This document shows positions 1-7,036 of a stretch of DNA of 15,055 nucleotides, piece by piece (within the stretch, counting starts at the first letter, position 1; every line of letters begins with the position of its first letter). The stretch is from Cyanobacteriota bacterium (GTDB taxonomy: Bacteria > Cyanobacteriota > Cyanobacteriia > Leptolyngbyales > Leptolyngbyaceae), in the NCBI GenBank assembly GCA_027482985.1, contig JAIXVO010000820.1, forward strand, positions 1-15,055, in the 5' to 3' direction. Made by a program: the position numbers and the translations under genes. Under the pieces are notes generated by a model that worked only from the letters and a program-made list of their open reading frames with translations, did no database searches and was not told the DNA's origin.

Positions 1-584
1 ATCCACAGCGTTTCCACGGCTAATCCCACCAGCGGCGAGACGGGAATCAGCTTGCGGACTAAGCCGTACAGCCCAAAGGAAAACGCCAAGCTGAGGGCAA
101 TCCAGGGTACAGTGCCAAGTTGCCAAGCAAAATTGGCTACCCCGATCGCGGCTAGCAAGACGGCTACCGTTTGACCCCAGTGCAGGCGTTCTTTCAACAC
201 CACGAGGCCCAGCAGGACATTCACCAAGGGATTAATGAAATAGCCTAAGCTGGTTTCCACTACTCGCGCGGTATTCACGCCATAGATATACAGCCCCCAG
301 TTGAAACTGAGAAGCGTGGCCGAGAAGAGGAGCAGCAACAGGGTGCGGGGCGATCGCCAGACATGAATTAACTCTTTACTGCGATCCTGGAAGACGAGTA
401 ACCCCAGGAGAAACAGCATAGACCAAATGACACGATGGCTGAGCACCTCGATCGCGGGCATCTGCCCAAATAGTTTCCAATAAATCGGAAAAACGCCCCA
501 GGCAAAGTAAGCCAGCAGGGCGTAAATCACACCAGATGAAGGCGTAAACGAATGAACTGAAGAAGCCGACGAGGAATCGCGCAA
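1..584 (-). CDS. rarD: EamA/RarD-family drug/metabolite transporter, 3' end outside window
   Basis: An inner-membrane permease of the DMT/EamA superfamily, RarD subfamily; the substrate is not established. The 194 visible residues match the RarD pattern: an N-terminal 'AYFAWGVFPIYWKLFG' segment, then 'HRVIWS', then 'FSFGLYGLVRKLIPVSPLVGLAVETLW', separated by hydrophobic helices. RarD proteins are about 300 residues, so roughly the last 100 lie beyond base 1. The chosen start is a TTG at 584; no ATG is available and no clear Shine-Dalgarno precedes it, so the start is uncertain. The frame is open upstream only to the TAA that ends sepF, 33 bp away, so the two genes are probably cotranscribed. 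The family call is firm; the function is only a family label. Confidence 0.88.
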   Translation of the reverse strand, partial: MRDSSSASSVHSFTPSSGVIYALLAYFAWGVFPIYWKLFGQMPAIEVLSHRVIWSMLFLLGLLVFQDRSKELIHVWRSPRTLLLLLFSATLLSFNWGLYIYGVNTARVVETSLGYFINPLVNVLLGLVVLKERLHWGQTVAVLLAAIGVANFAWQLGTVPWIALSLAFSFGLYGLVRKLIPVSPLVGLAVETLW

Positions 585-617
585 AATACCGACCGAGAAA
601 AGTCCGAGCAGAGGCTC

Positions 618-1211
618 TTAGGACATTCTAAACTGACTGTCGGGCGGCTGACGGTAACCTTCTTGCGACGCGATCGTGGGGGAAATGACGGACATGGACG
701 GGTGCATCTGCGCTGGGATCGTCGTCACGGGTGGCGTGAATACGGGCTGCGCGGAACCATTGGCAGTAATTTGCACCACGTTGGGCGTAAACAGGAAGAT
801 ATTCTCACCCAACCGCTCTTGATGCCCATCGATCGCAAACACCCCACCTGCCACAAAATCAACCGATCGCTGCGCCTGATCCGGGTCCATCAGCATCATA
901 TTGAGAATGACGGATTTACGTTCACGCAGCAACTTCACGGCCTGGGGAATTTCTTCAAACGAGCGGGGCTGGAGGATCACCACTTCGGACACGCCATTGG
1001 CGCGATTCGGCATGCCAATCACGTTGCTATTTGGCACTTGATTCGCGATCGCAGGTTGCATCGGGCGATCGCCGCGCGGCAACATCGGCTGTGGTTCTTG
1101 CATGGTTGGATCTTGCATAAATTCTTCATCCCCGTACTCATAGTCATAATCGCCTTCGTCAAATTGCTCATTGAAGCCGAAGGAATCCCAGACGCGCTGA
1201 AAGATGTTCAT
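618..1211 (-). CDS. sepF: Cell division protein SepF
   Basis: SepF (YlmF, Cdv2 in cyanobacteria) tethers FtsZ filaments to the membrane and helps shape the Z ring. The 197-residue protein has the usual three parts: a short amphipathic N-terminal helix ([13 protein letters not shown], residues 1-13) that would bind membrane, an acidic Asp/Tyr/Glu linker followed by a Pro/Gln/Met-rich stretch (about 17-70), and the conserved core from about 75 to 150 with '[17 protein letters not shown]', '[21 protein letters not shown]' and '[13 protein letters not shown]'. The start ATG follows AAAGG with a 5-nt gap. In many cyanobacteria sepF lies near ylmE/proC; here its neighbours are a RarD-type transporter downstream and an amidohydrolase upstream. 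The C-terminal tail after residue 150 is not conserved in the family. Confidence 0.95.
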   Translation of the reverse strand: MNIFQRVWDSFGFNEQFDEGDYDYEYGDEEFMQDPTMQEPQPMLPRGDRPMQPAIANQVPNSNVIGMPNRANGVSEVVILQPRSFEEIPQAVKLLRERKSVILNMMLMDPDQAQRSVDFVAGGVFAIDGHQERLGENIFLFTPNVVQITANGSAQPVFTPPVTTIPAQMHPSMSVISPTIASQEGYRQPPDSQFRMS

Positions 1212-1286
1212 GTCAACCTTTGCTCCCAGATTAACTCAGCCAGCTAGTTCACCCGTTCCACCCAATTGTAGGCGTAAAGTCAGTTG

Positions 1287-1304
1287 CCGACAAGCAGCTG
1301 TCGG
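1287..1304. other. Short perfect hairpin between sepF and the amidohydrolase
   Basis: CCGACA and TGTCGG (1287-1292 and 1299-1304) form a perfect 6-bp stem with a 6-base loop. It lies about 75 bp upstream of the sepF start and about 95 bp after the amidohydrolase stop. No T-run follows on either strand, so it is not a typical intrinsic terminator. It could be a weak processing site or a protein-binding palindrome near the sepF promoter, or chance. Confidence 0.3.
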
Positions 1305-1397
1305 GAAGAGTTACGCTCCAAAACTGGCTTCATCCTAGACGACAAATCATGGGTTGAAGCATTTTTTTGCCCCCATCGCCCACTTCCCCGCGTGCCC

Positions 1398-2804
1398 CTA
1401 ATCCGCTGCCAATCCCATTGCCTGACGGTAGTACGTTTGAAATTGGGGCAGGGTGGTCGAGGTGCGTTGGGCGTGCCACTCACTGTGATCCAGTAGGGCG
1501 GCGCGGAGGGTATCCAGATGGATGGTCGTCACGGTGCCATCTGCGACGACGCGATCGCCCTGCACCCAAACGCTATGGACGGCCTGGGTCGGTCGCCCCA
1601 GGACCAGTTGCCCAATCGGATCAGTGCGGGGCAGTAGGGATAAATTTTCCAGGTCGTATAACACCAGATCGGCCCATTGCCCCACCGCCAGCGTGCCCGT
1701 TACCGCCTGTAAACCTAAGCCTTTCGCCCCGCCCAGCGCGGCCATCGTCACGGCCTGACGTGGGGTAATCCAGTGGCGATATTCCAGATCGGTGACATTG
1801 TGCAAAATGCTCCCCAGCTTGATTGCTTCCAGCAAATCTTGCGAGTCATTACTGGCCGACCCATCGCAGCCAAAGGCGACATTCACCCCCGCCGCTCGAT
1901 ATTTCAAAACCGGCGCAATGCCGCTTCCCAGGCGCAAATTACTGAGGGGATTGTGGACAACGGTCGATCGCGTGGCCGCCAGCATCTCAATATCCGCATC
2001 GTCGAGCCAGACGCAATGTGCCAGCGAGGTGGTTTCGCCTAAAAAATTGAGGCGTTGCAGGTGGGCGACAGCACTACAGCCATACTTTTCAGTAAACAGT
2101 AGATGTTGCCCGCGAGTTTCTAGCAAATGGGTGTGTAGGCAAACGTCATAGCGATCGCGCAATGCGGCTAACCCGGCCAATGATTCATCAGAGCAGAGCT
2201 GAGGTCCGGTGGGGGCGACCATGATATGAATGCCTGCCGCCGGGTCATGAAATTGCTCGATCGCCGCTTTCGCCAGGGCGATCGTCTCATCGGCGGAACG
2301 CAAATTGGGCACCGGAGAACGGGATTGTCCGCCCGTCGGCAAACTAGTGATGAAATCTTGATCGTGCAGCAGTGGTCCGACAAAAGCCCGAATGCCCACC
2401 TCGCGGTAAGCCCGCACGGCCGCCGCGATCGTCTCCATTTCCTGCCCTGGAATGAGAATCAGGTGATCCACGACCGTCGTGCCTCCCGATAGAAGCGTTT
2501 CGACCGCAGTGCCCAGCGCACTCCAATAAATTTTTTCTGGTGCCAGCGGGGTGAAATCGTAGAGTTCCGCCAGCCAGAGTTCTAAGGGCAGAGGCGCAAT
2601 CAGACCCCGTTGCCACATTTCCGGCGAGTGGGTGTGGGCGTTGACAAATCCCGGTAACAACAGTTTATGGTGTCCGTTGATGAGGGTACCCAGCGGCGGG
2701 AGGTGAGGCGCGATCGCGGTAATCCGTCCCTGCTGAATTTGCACATCTACCCAGTCATAACCATCCCTTGTTGGAACACACACAGACTGAATTGTAAATT
2801 CCAC
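1398..2804 (-). CDS. TRZ/ATZ-type amidohydrolase (MtaD/SAH deaminase-like)
   Basis: A cytosolic metal-dependent hydrolase of the amidohydrolase superfamily, in the branch holding methylthioadenosine/S-adenosylhomocysteine deaminases, atrazine hydrolases and cytosine deaminase-like enzymes. The 468 residues are full length. Visible motifs are the N-terminal 'GFVNAHTHSPEMWQRG' (His57, His59), 'CLHTHLLET' (His224, His226, Glu229), 'AHCVWLDDADIEMLA' (His263), 'VVHNPLSNLRLGSGIAPV' and 'GCDGSASNDSQDLLEAIKLG' (Asp314), giving the expected His/His/His/Asp metal site. The start is a GTG preceded by AAGGA with a 9-nt gap. It appears monocistronic, reading out of the AT-rich gap. Deamination of an adenosine-type thioether is the likeliest reaction, but substrate cannot be read from motifs. 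Confidence 0.87.
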   Translation of the reverse strand: MEFTIQSVCVPTRDGYDWVDVQIQQGRITAIAPHLPPLGTLINGHHKLLLPGFVNAHTHSPEMWQRGLIAPLPLELWLAELYDFTPLAPEKIYWSALGTAVETLLSGGTTVVDHLILIPGQEMETIAAAVRAYREVGIRAFVGPLLHDQDFITSLPTGGQSRSPVPNLRSADETIALAKAAIEQFHDPAAGIHIMVAPTGPQLCSDESLAGLAALRDRYDVCLHTHLLETRGQHLLFTEKYGCSAVAHLQRLNFLGETTSLAHCVWLDDADIEMLAATRSTVVHNPLSNLRLGSGIAPVLKYRAAGVNVAFGCDGSASNDSQDLLEAIKLGSILHNVTDLEYRHWITPRQAVTMAALGGAKGLGLQAVTGTLAVGQWADLVLYDLENLSLLPRTDPIGQLVLGRPTQAVHSVWVQGDRVVADGTVTTIHLDTLRAALLDHSEWHAQRTSTTLPQFQTYYRQAMGLAAD

Positions 2805-3451
2805 AACCTCTAATCCTTATACGAATGCGACAAACATAGCAAAATCCTGCATTACCCCTTTCACTCATTCGGTTCATCGTGATCTCTAGAACTGCGAGAA
2901 ACAGTTTTGTGATTGAGATTGCGAGTGATTTATTCAAGTGCCAAAAAATCTTACAATAAATCATTAAAATATTATAAGACTGCATTGAAGGCTCCTAAAT
3001 TGCCTCGAAACCTCGTTCTACTGGGATCTTGAGCTTGAGCTTGATGAACTCATCGCAGCGACAAGCCTTAATTGGACATAAAATCAGAAGGGGTTAGTTA
3101 CAGTCCATTCATTTTTCCCATCTTGAGGCTCATCACTACAATGATGAACTCGAAAAATATTGATTTCTGAGAGTTTATGTTGTAATTCCAATGGGAAAAG
3201 ATAGGGATATATAAAATACATTGGGTGGAATTTTGCGATCGCAACAGCTTTGATTCGATCTCTAAAAATGAGAAAACCAACTCACTTAACCGTCACAAAG
3301 ATTCCAGTAAATCATTTCAGAAATCTCGAATGCGTAGCCAATTTTACAGCCCCCACTGCCATTGATGCCATCGTAACGCCATCGCTGCTTCATGCCTGTG
3401 TCACAATGGGGGGCGATAACGGCAAAGATGATGTTGAGGAGTGACTGCGCC
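2805..3451. other. AT-rich divergent intergenic region, no supported gene
   Basis: These 647 bp separate the divergent amidohydrolase and DsbA-like genes and must hold both promoters. Base composition is clearly more AT-rich than the flanking genes. I see a tandem TTGAGC repeat near 3028-3044, an AT-rich block (TATATAAAAT near 3209) that could serve as a -10 region, and one HIP1 site near 3235. Short open frames are present on both strands, but none has a ribosome binding site or gene-like composition. No tRNA, terminator-type hairpin or insertion sequence was found. Confidence 0.6.
3436..3441 (+). promoter_or_regulatory. Ribosome binding site deciding the DsbA-like start
   Basis: GAGGAG lies 10 nt before the ATG at 3452. 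Upstream in-frame ATGs at 3392, 3428 and 3431 lack such a site, so this motif supports the shorter protein, which also gives the better exported N-terminus. Confidence 0.65.
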
Positions 3452-4249
3452 ATGAATCACGATCGCGCCTGGGTCAAGGCCATTAAGCGGTGCCAAATCC
3501 GCCAACTGAAACACGTTCCCGGCGTGCTGTTGATCCTTGTGGGGTTATTGGTTGGGAGTCGCTGGTTGCCCGATCAAGCGGGGGCTGCCGAACTTCCGCC
3601 GAAGTTGCGAGAACAGGTGTTGCAGATTATTCGCGAGAATCCGGAAGTCATTTTGGAAGCGGTGCAGGCGTATCAACAGCAGCAACGGGCTCAGGAACAG
3701 AAGGCGCGCCAAGCCTTCCTGCAGCAAGCCCGCACCAATCCGCAAGCCTTGATTGGCACCTCTCCCACCGAGGGCGCGAAGAATGGCAAGATTATTTTGA
3801 TTGAATTTTCCGATTTTCAATGTCCGTTTTGCGCCAAGGCGAATGTCACCCTGAAGCAGTTTATGGAGAAGTACGGCGATCGCGTCACCTTGGCCTACAA
3901 ACATCTCCCACTGACCTCGATCCATCCGGAAGCCTTACCCGCTGCCAAAGCGTCTTGGGCGGCGGCGCAACAGGGCAAATTTTGGGAATTTCATGATGCC
4001 TTGTTTACCAACCAACCGCGCTTAGGCGAAGATTTATATCGCTCCACAGCCCAATCGCTGGGTCTGGATGTGGCGAAATTCGATCGCGATCGCACCAGTC
4101 CCGCAGCGATCGCGGCGATTCAGCAAGATTTGGAGATGGCGGAAACCTTGGGCATCGATGGCACCCCGTTCTTTATCCTGAATGGAGAAGTGCTGGCGGG
4201 AGCGGTGTCGTTGGCAGATATGGAAGCGGCGCTGGCGAAGGTGAAGTGA
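3452..4249 (+). CDS. Exported DsbA-like thioredoxin-fold oxidoreductase
   Basis: A periplasmic or lumenal thiol-disulfide oxidoreductase of the DsbA/thioredoxin_4 type. The 265-residue protein starts with a basic n-region, a hydrophobic core (GVLLILVGLLVG, about 24-35) and a likely signal cleavage at AGA-AE near residues 43-46. A Gln/Ala-rich helical linker (about 50-95) precedes the catalytic domain, with the active site Cys124-Pro-Phe-Cys127 after 'IEFSDFQ' and the cis-proline loop 'GIDGTPFF' (Pro239). The alpha-helical insert 'WEFHDALF' is typical of the family. It could act as oxidase, isomerase or reductase; the motif does not decide. The TGA stop overlaps the GTG/ATG at 4246-4251, but the next gene probably starts later. 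Confidence 0.9.
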   Translation: MNHDRAWVKAIKRCQIRQLKHVPGVLLILVGLLVGSRWLPDQAGAAELPPKLREQVLQIIRENPEVILEAVQAYQQQQRAQEQKARQAFLQQARTNPQALIGTSPTEGAKNGKIILIEFSDFQCPFCAKANVTLKQFMEKYGDRVTLAYKHLPLTSIHPEALPAAKASWAAAQQGKFWEFHDALFTNQPRLGEDLYRSTAQSLGLDVAKFDRDRTSPAAIAAIQQDLEMAETLGIDGTPFFILNGEVLAGAVSLADMEAALAKVK

Positions 4250-4252
4250 TGG

Positions 4253-4328
4253 TAGAGGGCAGAGGGCAGAGGGCGGCAGGCGCAAGCCAGGGGGCGGGAG
4301 CCAGAAGCCAGGAATCAGGAGTCAGCAA
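4253..4328 (+). repeat. Purine-rich low-complexity repeat patch
   Basis: Degenerate tandem AGAGGGC units pass into GGCAGGCGCAAGCC and then CAGGAATCAGGAGTCAG. This is the GA-rich dispersed repeat style seen between genes of many filamentous cyanobacteria. It begins right after the DsbA stop. Similar sequence recurs at 7750-7806, 13255-13282 and, inverted, at 13390-13475. It happens to stay open in the frame of the next gene. Confidence 0.7.
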
Positions 4329-4344
4329 ACTAAGGACATCGGAG

Positions 4345-4812
4345 TTGAGCCAGAGAGTGTTTCTCCGGCGACTGGCGGCGGTTAGTGGCCAGGTGAGTTG
4401 GGTTGGGGTGCTGGGGGGGGCGATCGCGCTGACGGCGACAGCGGCGATCGGGCAACCGCGCTTTTATAACCCGATTCCCATTACGCCGGGGCGGAGTTTG
4501 ACGGATCGGCTGACGAAGAATGACATCCCGACGGGGCAGGGGGGCTTTGCACGAGATTATGTCGTGCAATTGCAGGCGGGCAGTCAAGTGACGATGGAGG
4601 TCGCTTCTGAGAATTTTGATGCCATCGTTTATCTGATTGGGGCGGATGGCGCGACGATCGCCGAAAACGACGACGGTCCCGATGGCAGCACCAATTCGCT
4701 GTTGTTTACCCGGATCGCCAAAACGGGGACTTACACGATTCGGGTGAGATCGTTTGGCGATGCCGCTAGGGGCAACTTTACGTTGAAGGTGACGCTGTTG
4801 AAGCCGCAGTAA
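4345..4812 (+). CDS. Small exported PPC-domain protein
   Basis: A 155-residue protein consisting of a signal peptide and one bacterial pre-peptidase C-terminal (PPC) domain, a beta-sandwich found in secreted proteins. The N-terminus has RVFLRR, a hydrophobic stretch (about 18-34) and likely cleavage near ATAAIGQ. The domain spans about 58-153, with 'DYVVQLQAGSQVTMEVAS', 'FDAIVYLIGADGATIAENDDG', 'TNSLLFTRIAKTGTYTIRVRS' and 'GNFTLKVTLL'; the Asp/Asn-rich turn resembles a calcium-binding loop. I chose TTG 4345 because AAGGA sits 8 nt upstream and the result is a proper signal peptide. The frame is open back to GTG 4246, but that extension is repeat-derived (4253-4328). The mature part has no cysteine, so it is not an obvious disulfide client of the preceding DsbA-like protein. 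Confidence 0.8.
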   Translation: MSQRVFLRRLAAVSGQVSWVGVLGGAIALTATAAIGQPRFYNPIPITPGRSLTDRLTKNDIPTGQGGFARDYVVQLQAGSQVTMEVASENFDAIVYLIGADGATIAENDDGPDGSTNSLLFTRIAKTGTYTIRVRSFGDAARGNFTLKVTLLKPQ

Positions 4813-5464
4813 GTTCGCGGTGAGCCGCGATCGCGATCGCGCGGGGAAAAATCCGGTGTTCCTGCACCTGAATTCGCGCCTGTAAGGTTTCTAGCGTATC
4901 GTCTGGCAAGATCGGCACCGCTGCCTGCATCAAAATCGGGCCACTATCCACTTCTAATTGCACCAGGTGGACGGTACAGCCGGTGATCTTAACGCCAGCC
5001 TTAAACGCCTGTTCGATCGCGTGCGCGCCTTTGAAGCTAGGCAACAAACTGGGGTGAATATTGATCACCCGATTGGGAAACGCCTCGATCAAAACATTGG
5101 TCACAATTCGCATCCAACCTGCCATCACGACCCATTCCACACCTGCATCCCGCAGCGTTTGAGCGATCGCGGCATCCAAGGCTTCCCGGCTGGCATACTC
5201 CCGATGATTCAGCAATACGGTGGGAATGCCCCAGCGCTCGGCTCTCGCCACCACTTTCGCCCCCGGATTGTTATAAATTACGACTTGAATTTGAGCCTGG
5301 AGATCGCCATCGGCAATCGCCTGGGCGATCGCTTCAAAATTGGTGCCACTGCCGGAAGCCATTACTCCTAAGCGCAGTGGGGCGGCAGGGGCAGGCACGG
5401 GCACAGCAGGAGCAATCAGACTCTCTGAATAGCGGTGATCGGGGGAACCAGCGGGATGACTCAT
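4778..5464 (-). CDS. purN: Phosphoribosylglycinamide formyltransferase (GART)
   Basis: Transfers a formyl group from 10-formyltetrahydrofolate to GAR, the third step of de novo purine synthesis, in the cytosol. The 228-residue protein carries a roughly 30-residue Pro/Ala-rich leader absent from many homologues, then 'LGVMASGSGTNFEAI' (phosphate-binding loop), 'NHREYASREALD', 'MAGWMRIV', 'VINIHPSLLPSFKG' with catalytic Asn135 and His137, and 'LEVDSGPILMQAAVPI' with Asp173. ATG 5464 is preferred; a TTG at 5482 is also in frame but lies in the T-run of the terminator upstream. Neither has a clear Shine-Dalgarno. The 3' end overlaps the convergent PPC-domain gene by 35 bp, with no room for a separate terminator. 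Confidence 0.94.
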   Translation of the reverse strand: MSHPAGSPDHRYSESLIAPAVPVPAPAAPLRLGVMASGSGTNFEAIAQAIADGDLQAQIQVVIYNNPGAKVVARAERWGIPTVLLNHREYASREALDAAIAQTLRDAGVEWVVMAGWMRIVTNVLIEAFPNRVINIHPSLLPSFKGAHAIEQAFKAGVKITGCTVHLVQLEVDSGPILMQAAVPILPDDTLETLQARIQVQEHRIFPRAIAIAAHRELTAASTASPST

Positions 5465-5480
5465 GACAAAATGACAGATC

Positions 5481-5525
5481 AAAAAATGGGAGGATGCGGA
5501 ATTTCTCCGGTTCTCATCCTCCCAT
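5481..5525 (-). terminator. Strong intrinsic terminator after rsfS, just upstream of purN
   Basis: On the minus strand a perfect 11-bp stem (ATGGGAGGATG with CATCCTCCCAT; 5515-5525 and 5486-5496) encloses a further 4-bp CGGA/TCCG stem with a 5-base bulge, and a run of T (A5481-5486 on plus) follows directly. This fits rho-independent termination of transcripts from yqeK/rsfS. Its T-run ends only 16 nt before the purN ATG, so it could also act as an attenuator in a purN leader. Confidence 0.85.
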
Positions 5526-5559
5526 ACCCAAGCGGGTCTGAATTGTTCAATTGAATGAT

Positions 5560-6000
5560 TTAAGCAGGTTGAGCCGCTTGCAACAGGGCTTGATAATCGA
5601 CCCGTTCACCATGTCCCCAAAAGGCTTCGAGGTTATAGAATTCCCGCTCCTGGGGCATCATGATGTGCACAATCACATCGCCGTAATCCTGTAAAACCCA
5701 GGTGGAGTCTGCCATCCCTTCTGTGTGTAGGGGGGCCCGCAGGACTTCTTCCTGGGTGCGGTCAGCCACCGCATTGGCGATCGCCCGCACTTGCACTTTG
5801 GAATACCCCGTGACCAGCACAAAGTAATCCGCCAGCAAGGAGACTTCCGTGACGTGCAACAACACAATATCGCTACCTTTGCGATCGTCCGCAGCTTGAA
5901 TGGCCGAGAGTGCCAACGCCAAACTCGAATCGGTTTGAGGATCGAGTGGGGTAGCCGCGATCGCGGGGGAGGATGAACGTATCGTCGAGAGATTTTGCAT
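5560..6000 (-). CDS. rsfS: Ribosome silencing factor RsfS (Iojap/DUF143)
   Basis: Binds ribosomal protein uL14 on the 50S subunit and blocks 30S joining, lowering translation under nutrient limitation. The 146-residue protein has a low-complexity N-terminus (to about 25) and the DUF143 core: 'LALSAIQAADDRKGSDIVLLHVTEVSLLADYFVLVTGYSKVQVRAIANAV' style sequence in order, then 'WVLQDYGDVIVHIMMPQEREFYNLEAFWGHGERVDY'. The Trp/Asp-Tyr-Gly-Asp and Arg-Glu-Phe-Tyr-Asn-Leu-Glu motifs are diagnostic. AAGGA sits 12 nt before the ATG. It lies downstream of yqeK, a pairing widely conserved in bacteria, and ends at the terminator at 5481-5525. Confidence 0.95.
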   Translation of the reverse strand: MQNLSTIRSSSPAIAATPLDPQTDSSLALALSAIQAADDRKGSDIVLLHVTEVSLLADYFVLVTGYSKVQVRAIANAVADRTQEEVLRAPLHTEGMADSTWVLQDYGDVIVHIMMPQEREFYNLEAFWGHGERVDYQALLQAAQPA

Positions 6001-6073
6001 TCAGATCTTAATTCCTTACGAGTTGATGGAGTTTCCTAAACGAGATGAACAGCGATTCCAGAGTTAGGAGCAT

Positions 6074-6097
6074 GAAGTGGTAAAATCCAGCCACTTC
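6074..6097. other. Hairpin in the yqeK-rsfS gap
   Basis: GAAGTGG (6074-6080) and CCACTTC (6091-6097) form a perfect 7-bp stem with a 10-base loop in the 138-bp space between yqeK and rsfS. No T-run follows on either strand, so it is more likely an mRNA structure or processing site within the operon than a terminator. Confidence 0.4.
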
Positions 6098-6138
6098 GGG
6101 AGTGAGTAGACAACGTCCGACGAGAAACCAGGTGGCAG

Positions 6139-6864
6139 TTATGATCCATGCTGACGACCACGCTGAAGGTTCTGCTGCATGGCCCAGTTACGGGTCATCA
6201 GGGCGCGAGGATGGATCAGGTGTTGACTTTCAAAGAGATGTTTGAGGGTGTATTCACTGGTTAACCACACCGCTTGGTGCAAATCTTCCCAACAGGCTGA
6301 CCGTAAAGTTTCCAGTTCGGGGGTATCGCCCCGCCCCGGTTCCAAACTATCCGCCAGAAACACCACACAACTGAGCGGACTCATCCCCGCCGCGCCCAGC
6401 GTATGGTGCCGAATCGCATCCAACACGGTATCGTCCTGAATGCCGAACTCTTGTTGAGCCACGATCGCCCCCACATCGGCATGGAGCAAATGGGGATTAG
6501 CAGCAAACACCGGATCGATTTCCAGCCCTGCGGCGGCTGCCAGTTGTAGTAACTTTTTGGCTTTGAAGCATTTCGCCAGATCGTGCATTAACCCCGCCTG
6601 AGCAGCTTTTTCTGCATCCAGATGGTAATGATGCGCCAACTGCGCGGCCATTTCCTCGACTCGGAGGATATGATGCAGTCGCTTATCGGGAACATTTTGG
6701 TCTAACCAGGTGAGTACCTTTTGCCGCTGGTAAGGTTTAACTTCACGCGTTAGAGAAAAATTGGCATTCGGGTGATGAGTGCTCAGGTTGGAGTCGCAAG
6801 CCAGTTTTTGATGTTGCACATCAGGCGTAGAACTAGAATCCAATTTCGGCGGGGATTCACGCAT
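6139..6864 (-). CDS. yqeK: HD-domain hydrolase YqeK (symmetrical Ap4A hydrolase type)
   Basis: YqeK-family HD proteins split diadenosine tetraphosphate into two ADP and are linked to stress and ribosome physiology. The 241 residues include a poorly conserved N-terminal extension (about 1-44), then the HD fold: His65 in 'RLHHILRVEEMA', His94-Asp95 in 'GLMHDLAKCF', His128 in 'HLLHADVGA', His153-154 in 'IRHHTLGAAGMSPL' and Asp172 in 'FLADSLEPGRGD', the full metal ligand set. The ATG is preceded by AGGAG with an 11-nt gap. In many genomes yqeK lies between nadD and rsfS; here nadD is not adjacent, and a divergent glycosyltransferase gene begins 172 bp upstream. Confidence 0.93.
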   Translation of the reverse strand: MRESPPKLDSSSTPDVQHQKLACDSNLSTHHPNANFSLTREVKPYQRQKVLTWLDQNVPDKRLHHILRVEEMAAQLAHHYHLDAEKAAQAGLMHDLAKCFKAKKLLQLAAAAGLEIDPVFAANPHLLHADVGAIVAQQEFGIQDDTVLDAIRHHTLGAAGMSPLSCVVFLADSLEPGRGDTPELETLRSACWEDLHQAVWLTSEYTLKHLFESQHLIHPRALMTRNWAMQQNLQRGRQHGS

Positions 6865-7036
6865 CCAGCAACATACTCCTAAAAGCGATCGGGCTTGAGA
6901 GCAAAGGACTTCATAAAAGGCAACAACTTGTAATCTGGGAGAAACTTGCCTTCATTCTAGCCCAAGCTAGCGGGGTTAGACGGTGACGCAGATAAAAGAT
7001 CTTTACAGCGGGCACACCCCATAATAGGGAGGCAAC

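Noticed and set aside
663..1247. Long plus-strand open frame over sepF
   Set aside because: It is antisense to a clear SepF and encodes His/Arg-rich sequence typical of a shadow frame.
3250..3444. Open frame ending 8 nt before the DsbA-like gene, possible leader peptide
   Set aside because: TTG or ATG 3268 start without a ribosome binding site, AT-rich non-coding composition, no domain.
5465..5482. TTG 5482 as the purN start
   Set aside because: It lies within the terminator T-run and adds six residues without a ribosome binding site.
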